Shown: positions 31,673-40,377, counted from the first letter of the stretch. The stretch is 41,892 nucleotides of DNA from Bacillota bacterium (GCA_012839765.1 DUMW01000017.1:1-41892), one strand, 5' to 3'. A program made the numbers and translations. The notes: generated by a model not told the origin, from the sequence alone.

Positions 31673-33766
31673 TCAGCATTGCTGACGGCGTCTGTTCAGA
31701 GTTTGCACAATCCCCGGCCGACCCGCGGGAATAACCACTTCCCGCATAATCTGGGCATAGGTCAGACCCAGGGCCTCCGCCGCCAGGAGTTCTTCCTGGT
31801 TCACAGGACTGATCCGCTCCGCAAGCAGTGCAATGGTGGTACCGAGCAGGGCACCAATCCCCAGCACCCAATAGGCGTTGAGGTAAGGTACATTTCCACC
31901 GCTGAGCCAGTAGATGGCACTCAGTAGGCAAGCACCCAATAATGCCCCAAAAACCACCACGGGGAACATGGTCTTGATCCTGCGATGTTTCCCTTGACAA
32001 GTGTTAAGCAAAAGCCGCCGGCTGGCACTAAGCAAAGTGGCATGGTCCAAGAGAAAGACCAGAGCCACAAAGACGATACTGAGTAGCCCGGCAATGATCC
32101 CCCGCACTTCACTGAGCACATTGAAAAGCACCGAAAGGGCACTGGGCATGATGACCCCCACCGGTAAAGAATAAAGATCGATGTGCTCAAAGCCCTCAAC
32201 TTCCGCCAAGGCTTGCTCCAACACAGACAGGGCAATGTCCCCATCTAGTAAGAACTCGATCTTACTACCGGGGATCACCTCGCCGCCCAGGTACTGATCG
32301 ATTAACTCCACCGATTGCCCGATGTCTTCATCGGACAACTGGGGCAAGCTGTCCTTCACAAATTGGATCTGCTCCACAATCTGTTCCAGATCGATGGTAG
32401 AAATGGCATCGATCCGGGTGGAGATGCTCTCCAGAGTATCCTGCAGGGCTGCCACATCCAGGTCCTTGAAGGAGCCCACCGGGTCATCACCAGCCCCCAG
32501 GGCATCCTTAAAGAGGTTGTTTAACAGTAAAGTCAAAAGCAGTTCTGTACCCTGGGGTGCACCGCTAGGACTCTGGCTCAACTGGGCAAGCTGTTGCTGC
32601 AGCTGACCCAACTCCACCAAGGCCCGCTGGAAGGTCTCCAAGGTCTGCTCCGCGTTGGTCACCGCGGCATCCGCGTCCTTAGCCAAACCCTCCAGTTCCT
32701 GCAGCAGTTCCACACTGTTGTCTATGGTTTGGGCCAGACGGTACCTTTCGTTGCTGATGGTCACCGTCCCCACCTGTTCACCCACTTGGTCCTTGCCCGA
32801 AAGACGGTGGATCGGTCTGTTTTCTAAGGAAGTATCCAGGGTGGAAGCATCGCCAGACACGATAAGCCCGGTGGCGGTCCTTTCCCCCACTTGAAGGACC
32901 TCAATCACCAAATCCCCGGCCTTGGCGTCGGTGACGACAAGCCGCTCCCCTGGTCGCACTGCAACAGACTCCGACAGGCTAATATCCACCTTTGAAGCAT
33001 AGGTCAACAGAAAGCCCTTCATCTCATGCAACACCTTACGAAAGGCCTGGACACTTTGTTCGTCTTCTCCGGAGGAAATATTCTTGAGGACCTCAGGCCG
33101 CAACTTGGTGGCAATCTGCCTTTCAAGCTCTGCGGACAAAGAAGCAATGTCCTGGGGATCCGTATCCAAGGGTAAGCGGAACTCCACCAATTGATAGGAC
33201 TCTAGCATCTTGTTGATCTCCGCCCGCAGACGGCCACTGGTGTCGGCTGCCTCCAAAAGAACGTAGATATCGGAGCCTCTGTTGAAGACACAGCGTACAT
33301 TGTCTAGGGAATTAATCCGGCCAATGAGTTCCTGCCGAACCCCCTGCTGCACCCCGCTGATTACGATGGAGGGCTCCGCGACAATGCTTACCCCGGAGAA
33401 ACCAGAGACCCCGGAAAAATATGATGATAAATTCTGAAAACTCTCTGCGGTATAAAGGGCGTCGGGCAGACGGAGGAAGAGGTTCATCTTGCCCGCGATG
33501 GTGATCCCTTCCTTCCACTGGGCGCCGGGCAGACTATCCCGCAGAATCCGTTCAAATTCGGGAATTGCCGCCTCCTTGGCTTCCTGCCGGATATGTATCA
33601 CGGCATCGTACTGTCCCATCTCACCCACCAAGTTGGCAGCGGTATCGCCAAAGTAGGTATCCACAGCCCATGCTCCCCCAAAAGCAAGCAAAGATCCCAC
33701 GAGCACGGTAACAATGAAAATAGTGATTAGATCTTTGGCAAAACCATCAGAAAGTATGGTGAGCAT
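31673..33766 (-). CDS. Hybrid ABC permease-like protein with large periplasmic domain, unknown substrate
   Basis: The 697-residue protein has one N-terminal membrane helix (about 10-32) and about 500 residues that should be periplasmic. That region includes a coiled-coil segment near 340-400. Three helices follow (about 553-577, 597-617, 622-645). The last 40 residues contain AAEALGLTYAQIMREVVIP, close to the EAA loop of amino acid ABC permeases, which contacts the ATPase. Ordinary permeases have more membrane helices after this loop; here the protein ends about 17 residues later. It has a strong ribosome site (GGGAGG) and its own promoter. I know no named family with this layout. It could be a new transporter or tether, or a decayed permease. 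Confidence 0.75.
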   Translation of the reverse strand: MLTILSDGFAKDLITIFIVTVLVGSLLAFGGAWAVDTYFGDTAANLVGEMGQYDAVIHIRQEAKEAAIPEFERILRDSLPGAQWKEGITIAGKMNLFLRLPDALYTAESFQNLSSYFSGVSGFSGVSIVAEPSIVISGVQQGVRQELIGRINSLDNVRCVFNRGSDIYVLLEAADTSGRLRAEINKMLESYQLVEFRLPLDTDPQDIASLSAELERQIATKLRPEVLKNISSGEDEQSVQAFRKVLHEMKGFLLTYASKVDISLSESVAVRPGERLVVTDAKAGDLVIEVLQVGERTATGLIVSGDASTLDTSLENRPIHRLSGKDQVGEQVGTVTISNERYRLAQTIDNSVELLQELEGLAKDADAAVTNAEQTLETFQRALVELGQLQQQLAQLSQSPSGAPQGTELLLTLLLNNLFKDALGAGDDPVGSFKDLDVAALQDTLESISTRIDAISTIDLEQIVEQIQFVKDSLPQLSDEDIGQSVELIDQYLGGEVIPGSKIEFLLDGDIALSVLEQALAEVEGFEHIDLYSLPVGVIMPSALSVLFNVLSEVRGIIAGLLSIVFVALVFLLDHATLLSASRRLLLNTCQGKHRRIKTMFPVVVFGALLGACLLSAIYWLSGGNVPYLNAYWVLGIGALLGTTIALLAERISPVNQEELLAAEALGLTYAQIMREVVIPAGRPGIVQTLNRRRQQC

Positions 33767-33826
33767 ATGGCTCCCTCCCCAGGGTGTGGCTAATACAGCT
33801 GCTAATACTTCTCATTTAGCATTTGC

Positions 33827-33835
33827 ATTATACCA
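33827..33835 (-). promoter_or_regulatory. Extended -10 promoter for the hybrid ABC pair
   Basis: On the minus strand TGGTATAAT gives a perfect -10 (33827-33832) with the TG extension. No good -35 is visible at the usual distance. Transcription would start near 33820, about 55 bases before the ATG at 33766. Confidence 0.6.
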
Positions 33836-33879
33836 TAGCCCGGGAGGGAGCAGGACATGTAAATAGGACTACATCTGCC

Positions 33880-34545
33880 TTAAAGTGTCAAATCCAAACG
33901 GCCGGGGCCAGTACCCACCACGGTCTCATTATCCAGATCGATGGTGAAACTGTTGCCCCACCAGGTACCCTGTTCGGTAATCAACCGCGCATTGCCGCTG
34001 AGGGTAACCACACCTTCTTCTTCCAAGTAGGTGACCCGGTCAGCCCGTCCTTCTTGATCTTGGTTGTAGAAGAACACATCATCCTGGGCCACGATCCTGT
34101 CCTCGGCCGCGAAGTACTCCAGGTAACCGGCCTTCAGCTCCACCCGGATCTCGCCACTGTCCGCCTTCCGTTGCACCAGGTGCACATTACCGGTGATTAT
34201 GTACCGCTCCTCGTCAAAGAGGGCTTCCACTTGCTCCGCAGTAATGGTGTTTTCCCCTTGAATCACCTGCACGGCACCGGTAATGATAGCCCGCCGTTCC
34301 TTGCCATAGTATTCCACCCTGGTGGCGTTAATCTCTACATCATCCAGGGTAATGCGCACATAGCCCGCCGAAGGAGCAATGAACCAGATGTCTTCCTTAA
34401 GATCACCGGTTACCGAAGGATCATCCTCCGGTGCATCAATGACTTCAATGGTTACCCGCTTCCCCTCGTCGGCCTGGGCATAGCCAGCGCAGAACGCAAT
34501 CAGCAACAATACCACTAGAATTCTACTTACAGTCCTCCCCATCAT
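33880..34545 (-). CDS. lptA: LptA-like periplasmic LPS transport protein (OstA domain)
   Basis: The 221-residue protein has a signal peptide (1-25, ending near GYAQA) and an OstA/LptA beta-jellyroll made of repeated short strands. Examples are VEYYGKERRAIITGAVQVIQGENTITAEQ, RYIITGNVHLVQ and VVTLSGNARLITEQ. LptA filaments bridge LptC and LptD and shield lipid A. It is the third gene of lptD-lptC-lptA, 14 bases after lptC. The match is to fold and context; LptA and LptC are similar domains and can be confused, but the cleavable signal here fits LptA. Confidence 0.88.
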   Translation of the reverse strand: MMGRTVSRILVVLLLIAFCAGYAQADEGKRVTIEVIDAPEDDPSVTGDLKEDIWFIAPSAGYVRITLDDVEINATRVEYYGKERRAIITGAVQVIQGENTITAEQVEALFDEERYIITGNVHLVQRKADSGEIRVELKAGYLEYFAAEDRIVAQDDVFFYNQDQEGRADRVTYLEEEGVVTLSGNARLITEQGTWWGNSFTIDLDNETVVGTGPGRLDLTL

Positions 34546-34559
34546 TACCCCCCCAAGTT

Positions 34560-35225
34560 CTAGGCGTCTAGTTGCTCCTTCCGATCTAGCTCCAGCTCCA
34601 GACGCACATTACCAAATAATTCTACTGCCTTCCCCTCGGAGTCATAGACCACGTGATCAGCTGTAATCCGCTGTTTCTCTCCTTGGGTGATTTCCACTTG
34701 TCCACTAATGGACATCTGTTTCTTGGCCAGATCCCCCTCCATCCTCTCTGCATGTAATTCCTTTTCCCCAATGTAGGCCACCACGGGCCCCGTGGAGACA
34801 AAGGTCTCCTGCCTGGAGTTATATCTGAGCCCCTCGATCAAGAAACGCTCCTCATCAGTGGTAATCTCCACCTCACCCAACAGGTGGAAATCGTCAGTAT
34901 TGCGATTCCAGATCCCTTCCCGACCGGTGAAGTACAAATAGGGCTCTCCTTCACGAAAGATTATACCGGAACCAATTTCCTTGATCACCGCCTCGCTTTG
35001 CCCCTCGCCCACCTGAAGGAGGGAAGCGTCCATCTCCCATTGCTTGACACCACCCCGTCGGCCAATCAACAGCACGTCCTTGAAATACATGCCGGGATCC
35101 GCGGGAAATTCACGGGAGGGCGGCTCCGGCGAAGACGCATCCTGCTCCGCACCTCGCTGGAAGAAATACACCAAGCCCACCACCAAACAAAGCCCTAACA
35201 GAAGAAGCCCAATTCCCTTGCGCAT
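34560..35225 (-). CDS. lptC: LptC-like inner-membrane LPS export protein
   Basis: The 221-residue protein has an uncleaved-looking membrane anchor (GLLLLGLCLVVGLVYFF, residues 5-22). A periplasmic beta-jellyroll of the LptC/OstA type follows, with strands such as GVKQWEMDASLLQV, EAVIKEIGSGIIF and HLLGEVEITTDEERFLIEGLRYN. LptC takes LPS from LptB-LptF/G and passes it to LptA. It starts 12 bases after the lptD stop with a GGGGGG ribosome site. The second jellyroll-like stretch (about 150-215) makes it a little longer than E. coli LptC. Confidence 0.88.
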   Translation of the reverse strand: MRKGIGLLLLGLCLVVGLVYFFQRGAEQDASSPEPPSREFPADPGMYFKDVLLIGRRGGVKQWEMDASLLQVGEGQSEAVIKEIGSGIIFREGEPYLYFTGREGIWNRNTDDFHLLGEVEITTDEERFLIEGLRYNSRQETFVSTGPVVAYIGEKELHAERMEGDLAKKQMSISGQVEITQGEKQRITADHVVYDSEGKAVELFGNVRLELELDRKEQLDA

Positions 35226-35237
35226 CGGATCCCCCCC

Positions 35238-37433
35238 TTATGGAAACAGGTTTTGCCAGCCGGCGGCATCGAACATGAATTGCTCGCCGCTAGTTCCCAG
35301 CCGGAAGCGTCCATCGGGAAAAGCATAGATGCGATACTCGGCCCAAACCATATTGTCCACCTGGTTGTACCGGAAGACCACTTCCCGGCAGTGCAGGTCT
35401 TTGCTCAAAGCCAGATCCCCCCGCTCCCATTTCCCCTCAGACCCGCTGTAAATACCGGCATAGGCCAGAGTCCAGGTGTCGCTAAGCTTGAGGTTCAGTT
35501 GGGCATCGAAGCGCTCTAGCCTCTGTTTGAGAGGATCGTAACTGACGCCCAAGCGCACTGCATAATCCTCTCCAAAACTCTTTTCAAAAAGACCGGTAAC
35601 GGAGACCAAAGTACTCAGGTAAGGATTGAAGACACCGGAAACGCCCAGTTTCCATCCACCTTCCCCTTGGGCACCTTCCATCTGGAAAGAAGCGGTGATA
35701 TTCTGCAATAGCCCGGTACGGAAGTTGTACCCACCGGAAAGTGACCAGTCCATCCAGTCATTATTATACACCAACTTACCGGTCAACAGCCGAGAAGGAG
35801 TAACCCGTTCAGAAGCGAAGGGGGTCTCGCCGATCCCCTGTTGTATCTGGAAAGTGGTCTGCATCCGCAGCCCGCCGAAAAGCTGCCAATCCAAAGTGGC
35901 CTTGGGATGTAGCCGGAAGTAGTAGGTATCGGCGCCATAGATACTACCACTTTGGGTACTGCTCAGATCCAGTCTCATCCCTTCGGCTAGTTGGTAGGAC
36001 TTGTTCTTCAGGTTAAACTCCACGGTGGAGCGAATGGCTTCGATGCCCTGGGGTTCCTCCCGATAGCGGCCCACCTTCAGAGCAAAATCGTAAGGCCAAG
36101 AGCCCAAATGGCGGGAGACGGTAGAAAGGCTCAATTCAGGCAATTTGCTAATCGAATGCCAGGTAACGTCCTGGCCGGTCTCCAGACCGGGGTTGAAGGT
36201 CTGGGCTAGAACCAGATCAAACCGGTAATCGGAGCGGTTCCGGGACAGCTGGGCCTGGTACTCCACCCGTTTCTGGAAGGCAGTTCCTTCCTGTTTGGTA
36301 GCATACTTCCCCTGGACATTGGTGCTCCAATCCTGGCCTAACTTAGTGGACAGCCGCAGCTCGCCACCCAACTGCTCCGTAGTCTTGCTGGGCGTTTCGG
36401 TGACGCTGTAGGACATCGCAGCGCTGGCGGTGGTGTTCCCCCACTGCCCCCACAACTGCAGCTGGCTCTGCAAAACGTCCCTACTTATCCCGCTAAAGGT
36501 ATAATTGATCCTCCGATCCAAGATCCCGCTCAAGGTCAAGGGACCTAAGGAAAGCTGGTGAGACAAACTGCCCCGCCACTGTCCTCCGCCCACTGGTCGG
36601 TTCTGGCGGTATTCCGTGGAGAACCTCCCCGTCTGGTTATCTCCGAGGCGATAGTCGCCGGAAAAGCCAAGGACAAATCCCGTCCTTTGGTGATACTGAC
36701 CATGCACTTTACCCCACAGATTCTCATGGAGACGTACATCCCATTTTGCGCCGATGAACCAGCCACCTGCGACGGTATACCCAATCTCGGGCAGGTTCAA
36801 CCGCCCTTCTTCCCTAATGGGCAGACTAAGATAGGGCCAGTAAAAAAGCGGTATCTTCCCCTCCCGGTAAACCACGTTTCGAATGACGATGCGGTCATCG
36901 GGATAAATCTCCAGCCTTTCCGCCTGCAAATGATAATGGGGTTCCTGGAGGGAACAGGTGGTAGCAGTGCCATTGGTGATCACCAGCCGTTGGGGGGCAC
37001 CTTCAAAAACCTCCCCTAAAAGGTAGACTGGGGAATTGAACTTGGGCACTTCGATGGTGGCCTGGGCCGCAAAGAAGGACCATTCACCGGTGGATAGATC
37101 ATAATGCAGGGCCTCTCCCTTAATCTCTCCTTCCTCCAACAAGAGAGTGGCACCACCGGCCAGTTCCAGGTGGTTGTTGGCCAGGTCCACCACCAAGCTT
37201 TCGCCCTTTAAAGTCAGGCCTTGATGTCTAATCTCCACGCCCCCCTCGGCCAGGAGCATGTCATCGCGCAAAAGGTAGTTCACTTGTCCAAAGAAGTCCA
37301 CTTCCACCCGTTCAGCGGCAGCAAGTACAGGCCAAGCCACCAGAAGGGAAGCCAGAAAAAGAAATATGATCGTACTTGCACGCCTTTTCAAGTCCAATTC
37401 ACACCACCAAGTAGAGGTCATTGTGTTTTTCAT
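35238..37433 (-). CDS. lptD: Outer-membrane LPS assembly protein LptD
   Basis: The 731-residue protein has a signal peptide after a short polar N-terminus (hydrophobic core TIIFLFLASLLVAWPVLAA). An OstA/LptA-like jellyroll covers about residues 45-145. The LptD hallmark follows: TTCSLQEPHYHLQAERLEI then PDDRIVIRNVVYREGKIPLFYWPY. The rest is a large beta-barrel (about 225-731). LptD inserts LPS into the outer leaflet. The second cysteine pair of E. coli LptD is not evident. ATG 37433 lacks a ribosome site; TTG codons at residues 13 and 15 are alternative starts nearer the signal peptide. It heads lptD-lptC-lptA and is divergent from csoR. Confidence 0.92.
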   Translation of the reverse strand: MKNTMTSTWWCELDLKRRASTIIFLFLASLLVAWPVLAAAERVEVDFFGQVNYLLRDDMLLAEGGVEIRHQGLTLKGESLVVDLANNHLELAGGATLLLEEGEIKGEALHYDLSTGEWSFFAAQATIEVPKFNSPVYLLGEVFEGAPQRLVITNGTATTCSLQEPHYHLQAERLEIYPDDRIVIRNVVYREGKIPLFYWPYLSLPIREEGRLNLPEIGYTVAGGWFIGAKWDVRLHENLWGKVHGQYHQRTGFVLGFSGDYRLGDNQTGRFSTEYRQNRPVGGGQWRGSLSHQLSLGPLTLSGILDRRINYTFSGISRDVLQSQLQLWGQWGNTTASAAMSYSVTETPSKTTEQLGGELRLSTKLGQDWSTNVQGKYATKQEGTAFQKRVEYQAQLSRNRSDYRFDLVLAQTFNPGLETGQDVTWHSISKLPELSLSTVSRHLGSWPYDFALKVGRYREEPQGIEAIRSTVEFNLKNKSYQLAEGMRLDLSSTQSGSIYGADTYYFRLHPKATLDWQLFGGLRMQTTFQIQQGIGETPFASERVTPSRLLTGKLVYNNDWMDWSLSGGYNFRTGLLQNITASFQMEGAQGEGGWKLGVSGVFNPYLSTLVSVTGLFEKSFGEDYAVRLGVSYDPLKQRLERFDAQLNLKLSDTWTLAYAGIYSGSEGKWERGDLALSKDLHCREVVFRYNQVDNMVWAEYRIYAFPDGRFRLGTSGEQFMFDAAGWQNLFP

Positions 37434-37638
37434 TTCTACAGAAAAGCCTAGATCCCTCCTGGTAGATGCCAGTAACCTGCAAGACTTCCGACCCCTCGGT
37501 TCTAGTTAAGCCATACAATTTCTTGGGCCTTTTCCTCGAGCAGACCAAAGTCGCAACATTCTTCCCGGAGGAATGATATCCCTGGGAATGGCACAATATA
37601 GGAAGAGCATGGTTCTAAGAAAGTCCCGAGGGATGCTC

Positions 37639-37667
37639 TTGACAAACGGAAGCTGGTAAATTATACT
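37639..37667 (+). promoter_or_regulatory. Promoter of the csoR-trxA operon
   Basis: TTGACA (37639-37644), a 17-base spacer and TATACT (37662-37667) form a near-consensus housekeeping promoter. Transcription should begin near 37674, exactly at the operator-like palindrome. Confidence 0.85.
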
Positions 37668-37673
37668 TTGTAT

Positions 37674-37692
37674 ATACCATACGGGGTATGGT
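37674..37692 (+). promoter_or_regulatory. CsoR-family operator
   Basis: The palindrome ACCATA-CGGGG-TATGGT (37676-37692), also readable as ATACC-N6-GGTAT (37674-37689), resembles CsoR/CstR operators (TACCC and GGGTA arms around a short GC-rich centre). It covers the start of transcription just after the -10 box, so bound repressor should block the operon (autoregulation). Confidence 0.7.
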
Positions 37693-37731
37693 TATCTGGG
37701 CTGAGGGGGTGGTCACCTGGGTGCTGATGTA

Positions 37732-38010
37732 ATGGAGCAAAGGCTCCGCCCGGAATTCAAGCAGCAGATTGTCGCACGTCTGAAACGCATTGAAGGCCAG
37801 GCACGGGGAATCTGCAAGATGATCGAGGAGGATCGCAGCTGTGAAGAAGTGGCAGTACAGCTGGCGGCCCTGAAGGCCGCGATCGCCCAAGTGGGCATCA
37901 CCTTTGCCTGCGATCACCTTACCGAGTGCATGGCTGCCGAACTTGCCGCGGGCAAAGAGGTTGAAGAAGTAAAAAACCGCTTTGCCAAAATCTTTAGCCA
38001 ACTCACCTAG
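37732..38010 (+). CDS. csoR: CsoR/RcnR-family metal-sensing repressor
   Basis: The 92-residue all-helical protein belongs to the DUF156/CsoR family (KRIEGQARGICKMIEED is the typical first helix segment). The metal site Cys37, His62, Cys66 (RSCEEV and DHLTEC) has the Cys-His-Cys pattern of copper(I)-sensing CsoR. The persulfide sensor CstR lacks the His. The family represses its own operon until the ligand binds. Here the partner is a thioredoxin instead of a copper ATPase, so a redox or sulfur signal cannot be excluded. The ribosome site is weak. Its ATG overlaps the stop of a possible 14-codon leader frame (TAATG at 37730). Confidence 0.92.
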   Translation: MEQRLRPEFKQQIVARLKRIEGQARGICKMIEEDRSCEEVAVQLAALKAAIAQVGITFACDHLTECMAAELAAGKEVEEVKNRFAKIFSQLT

Positions 38011-38020
38011 GAGGGAGCTT

Positions 38021-38359
38021 ATGGGAAACAAAGTTTTGGAGTTAACTGAAGACATCTTTCAAGAGGAAGTCCTCGATGCAGAAGTACCGGTATTAGTGGA
38101 CTTTTGGGCGCCGTGGTGTGGACCTTGCCGCATGGTCGCACCGATCATTGAACAACTGGCAGCATCCTATCCACCGGACAAGCTGAAAGTGACCAAAGTC
38201 AACGTGGATGACAACCAAGAGCTGGCCATGAAGTATAATGTAATGTCAATTCCCACCCTGGCCCTGTTCAAGGACGGCCAAGTGGTCAAACGCATGGTGG
38301 GGTTCCAACCCTTCGAGAGATTACAAGAAGAGATTGAGGAAGTCCTGGTTGATGAGTAA
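38021..38359 (+). CDS. trxA: Thioredoxin
   Basis: The 112-residue thioredoxin has the active site WAPWCGPCRM, the cis-proline segment SIPTLALF and the conserved VDDNQELAMKYNV region. It reduces disulfides in the cytoplasm. The start is ATG 38021, 5 bases after AGGAGGGA, which itself overlaps the csoR stop, so the two are coupled. A strong terminator begins within the stop codon. Expression should be under control of the CsoR-type repressor, which is unusual for a housekeeping thioredoxin and suggests a stress role. Confidence 0.95.
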   Translation: MGNKVLELTEDIFQEEVLDAEVPVLVDFWAPWCGPCRMVAPIIEQLAASYPPDKLKVTKVNVDDNQELAMKYNVMSIPTLALFKDGQVVKRMVGFQPFERLQEEIEEVLVDE

Positions 38360-38386
38360 AAAGGAGACGCGAAGCGTCTCCTTTTT
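38358..38386. terminator. Bidirectional terminator between trxA and the acyl-CoA synthetase
   Basis: AAAAAGGAGACGC (38358-38370) and GCGTCTCCTTTTT (38374-38386) form a perfect 13-bp stem with a GAA loop. The A and T ends let it serve both converging genes; it starts in the trxA stop and ends two bases before the other gene's stop. Confidence 0.93.
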
Positions 38387-38387
38387 A

Positions 38388-40052
38388 CTAAGCTGTCTCA
38401 ATGCAGGTTTCCTCTTGGAGATTTAGAAGCTTGATCCCCATTTCCCTCAACTTATATTTCTGCACCTTGCCACTGGCCGTGGTGGGATATTCGGTCACAA
38501 AATGGACGTACTTGGGCACCTTATGCCGGGCCATGTTCTCCCTCACGTATTCTTGAATCTCTTCCGCAGTACAGGTTACCACGTCCTTTAGGCAAATAAA
38601 GGCCATGATCTCTTCACCGTAGGTCTGATCGGGCACCCCCACCACCTGCACGTCGCTCACCGCTGGATGGGTGTACAAGAACTCCTCGATTTCCCTGGGA
38701 TAGATGTTTTCCCCGCCCCGGATGATCATGTCCTTGGCCCGGCCGGTAATCTTGAAGTACCCCTCTTCCGTCTGGATCCCCAGATCACCGGTGTACAACC
38801 AACCATCTTCGTCAATAACCTGGGCCGTAGCCTCGGGCATATTGTAGTAACCCTTCATCACGTGATAACCCCGGGTGCAAATCTCCCCCTGCACTCCCCG
38901 GGGAACCTCCTGGCGGGTCACAGGATCCACCACTTTGGCTTCGATCCCGGGCAGAACCCGTCCCACCGTAGTCAACCGCATCTCCACCGGATCCGTCGTC
39001 CTGCTTTGGGTAATACCCGGGGATGACTCGGTCTGACCGTATACACTGGTAATCTCTCGCATGCCCATCCGGGTCATCGCGGCCCGCATCACCTCCGCAG
39101 GACAATTGGAACCAGCCATAATCCCGGTCCGCAAAGAGCTTAAGTCGTATTGGTCGAAATCCGGTTGGGAAAGAACCGCAATGAACATGGTGGGCACACC
39201 GTGCAGCGCAGTACACCGTTCCTGGGAAACCGCCTCCAAAACCCATTTCGGTCGGAAATACTCCAAGGGAACCATGGTGGTGCCATGGGTGATGGATGCC
39301 ATGATGGCCAACACAATCCCGAAACAGTGGAAGAAGGGCACCGGGATACACAACCGATCTTCGTGGGTGAAGTCCATGCAATCCCCGATAGCCTTTCCGT
39401 TGTTCAAGATATTGTAATGGGTAAGCTGTACACCCTTGGGAAAGCCGGTGGTACCCGAGGTATACTGGATATTGACCACTTCATGGGGATCAGTGGAAGC
39501 CGCCCGGGCCCGGAACTCCTCCTCCGAAACCTGCGAAGCCCAATTCATAAGATCATTCCAGTGAAACATGCCCTTTGGCGCAGGCTCCGTCCCTATGTAG
39601 ACGACCCGCTTCAGCCGCTTCAGCCGTTCCGATCTCAGCATCCCAGGCTCACTTTCCCGCAGCTCCGGCACCAACCGGTACAGGGTCTTGACATAATCCA
39701 CGTCTTTGAAGCCATCCATGAGGAAAAAGGTCTCGGTATCGGACTGTTTTAGCAGATACTCCAGTTCAAAGCCCTTGTAATTGGTGTTGACGGTGACCAA
39801 AACGGCACCGATCTTGACGGTGGCAAAAAGCAGCAACAGCCACTCCAGCTTATTGGTGGCCCAGATGGCCACATGCTCCCCCTTGCGCACACCCAAGGCC
39901 ATCAGGCCCCGCGCCGCTTGGTTACACATTTCATTAAACTCTTTATAAGTCAGACGAATTCCCTCGATGGGGTAGACCACCGCTTCGTTGTCAGGGTATT
40001 TTTGTGCAATCTCCTCCAAAAAGGCCCCAATGGTCTTGTTGATCATTTCCAT
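38388..40052 (-). CDS. Acyl-CoA synthetase (AMP-forming), leucine T-box controlled
   Basis: This 554-residue enzyme of the ANL superfamily activates a carboxylic acid with ATP and CoA. Motifs: [12 protein letters not shown] (phosphate loop), [30 protein letters not shown] with the hinge after [17 protein letters not shown], and the catalytic Lys in [13 protein letters not shown]. It is close to medium- or long-chain fatty acyl-CoA ligases such as FadD/YngI, but the acid cannot be read from the sequence. ATG 40052 has GGAG 7 bases upstream. The leader is a leucine-type T-box, so expression should rise when leucine is short. That hints at a leucine-related acid such as isovalerate. Confidence 0.88.
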   Translation of the reverse strand: MEMINKTIGAFLEEIAQKYPDNEAVVYPIEGIRLTYKEFNEMCNQAARGLMALGVRKGEHVAIWATNKLEWLLLLFATVKIGAVLVTVNTNYKGFELEYLLKQSDTETFFLMDGFKDVDYVKTLYRLVPELRESEPGMLRSERLKRLKRVVYIGTEPAPKGMFHWNDLMNWASQVSEEEFRARAASTDPHEVVNIQYTSGTTGFPKGVQLTHYNILNNGKAIGDCMDFTHEDRLCIPVPFFHCFGIVLAIMASITHGTTMVPLEYFRPKWVLEAVSQERCTALHGVPTMFIAVLSQPDFDQYDLSSLRTGIMAGSNCPAEVMRAAMTRMGMREITSVYGQTESSPGITQSRTTDPVEMRLTTVGRVLPGIEAKVVDPVTRQEVPRGVQGEICTRGYHVMKGYYNMPEATAQVIDEDGWLYTGDLGIQTEEGYFKITGRAKDMIIRGGENIYPREIEEFLYTHPAVSDVQVVGVPDQTYGEEIMAFICLKDVVTCTAEEIQEYVRENMARHKVPKYVHFVTEYPTTASGKVQKYKLREMGIKLLNLQEETCIETA

Positions 40053-40090
40053 GATATCACTCCGTTATCAGCGTCGTGTTCGTCGGCAAC

Positions 40091-40342
40091 AAAAAAGCCT
40101 TTCATCTCCGACAAGAGACGAAAGGCATGCTTCCGCGGTACCACTCTTCTTAGCCAACCGGAGGTTGGCTCCCTTGATTCCATAACGGCGGACCCCGGCC
40201 ACTGCTACGGCTACTGCTTTCACAGTGACGACTCCAGGACGAGTTCACTGCCGATTGGGCCATTTTCCACCAACCAATGGCTCTCTAGACCAACCCGGAC
40301 AGCTAATACTTCCCTTCATTGTCTTTCGCGTAATCGCATTTA
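40091..40342 (-). promoter_or_regulatory. T-box riboswitch leader, leucine (CUC specifier)
   Basis: On the minus strand the T-box core AGAGTGGTACCGCGG lies at about 40133-40147. It is followed by the terminator GCCTTTCGTCTC...GAGATGAAAGGC (40097-40126) and six T (40091-40096). Stem I elements are AGTA (near 40309), AGAGAG, the GGTTGGTGGAAA distal loop, and GTGAA just before the specifier. The specifier reads CTC at 40241-40243, a leucine codon. The antiterminator bulge TGGT pairs with ACCA, so the discriminator base is A, as expected for tRNA-Leu. An 8-bp hairpin (AGCCAACC/GGTTGGCT) lies between Stem I and the antiterminator. Confidence 0.93.
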
Positions 40343-40348
40343 GTGTTA

Positions 40349-40377
40349 AGTGTACAAGAAGAACCGGCCGATGTCAA
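40349..40377 (-). promoter_or_regulatory. Promoter of the T-box leader
   Basis: TTGACA (40372-40377), a 17-base spacer and TACACT (40349-40354) on the minus strand. Transcription should start near 40342, giving a leader of about 290 bases. Confidence 0.85.

Noticed and set aside
31626-32000. 124-codon minus-strand frame near the end of the hybrid permease gene
   Set aside because: It is Cys/Gly-rich shadow sequence of the permease C-terminus in another frame, without a ribosome site or protein-like composition.
38812-39381. 189-codon minus-strand frame inside the acyl-CoA synthetase
   Set aside because: It lies in another frame of a gene whose motifs are continuous; the composition (His/Gly/Cys-rich) is not protein-like.
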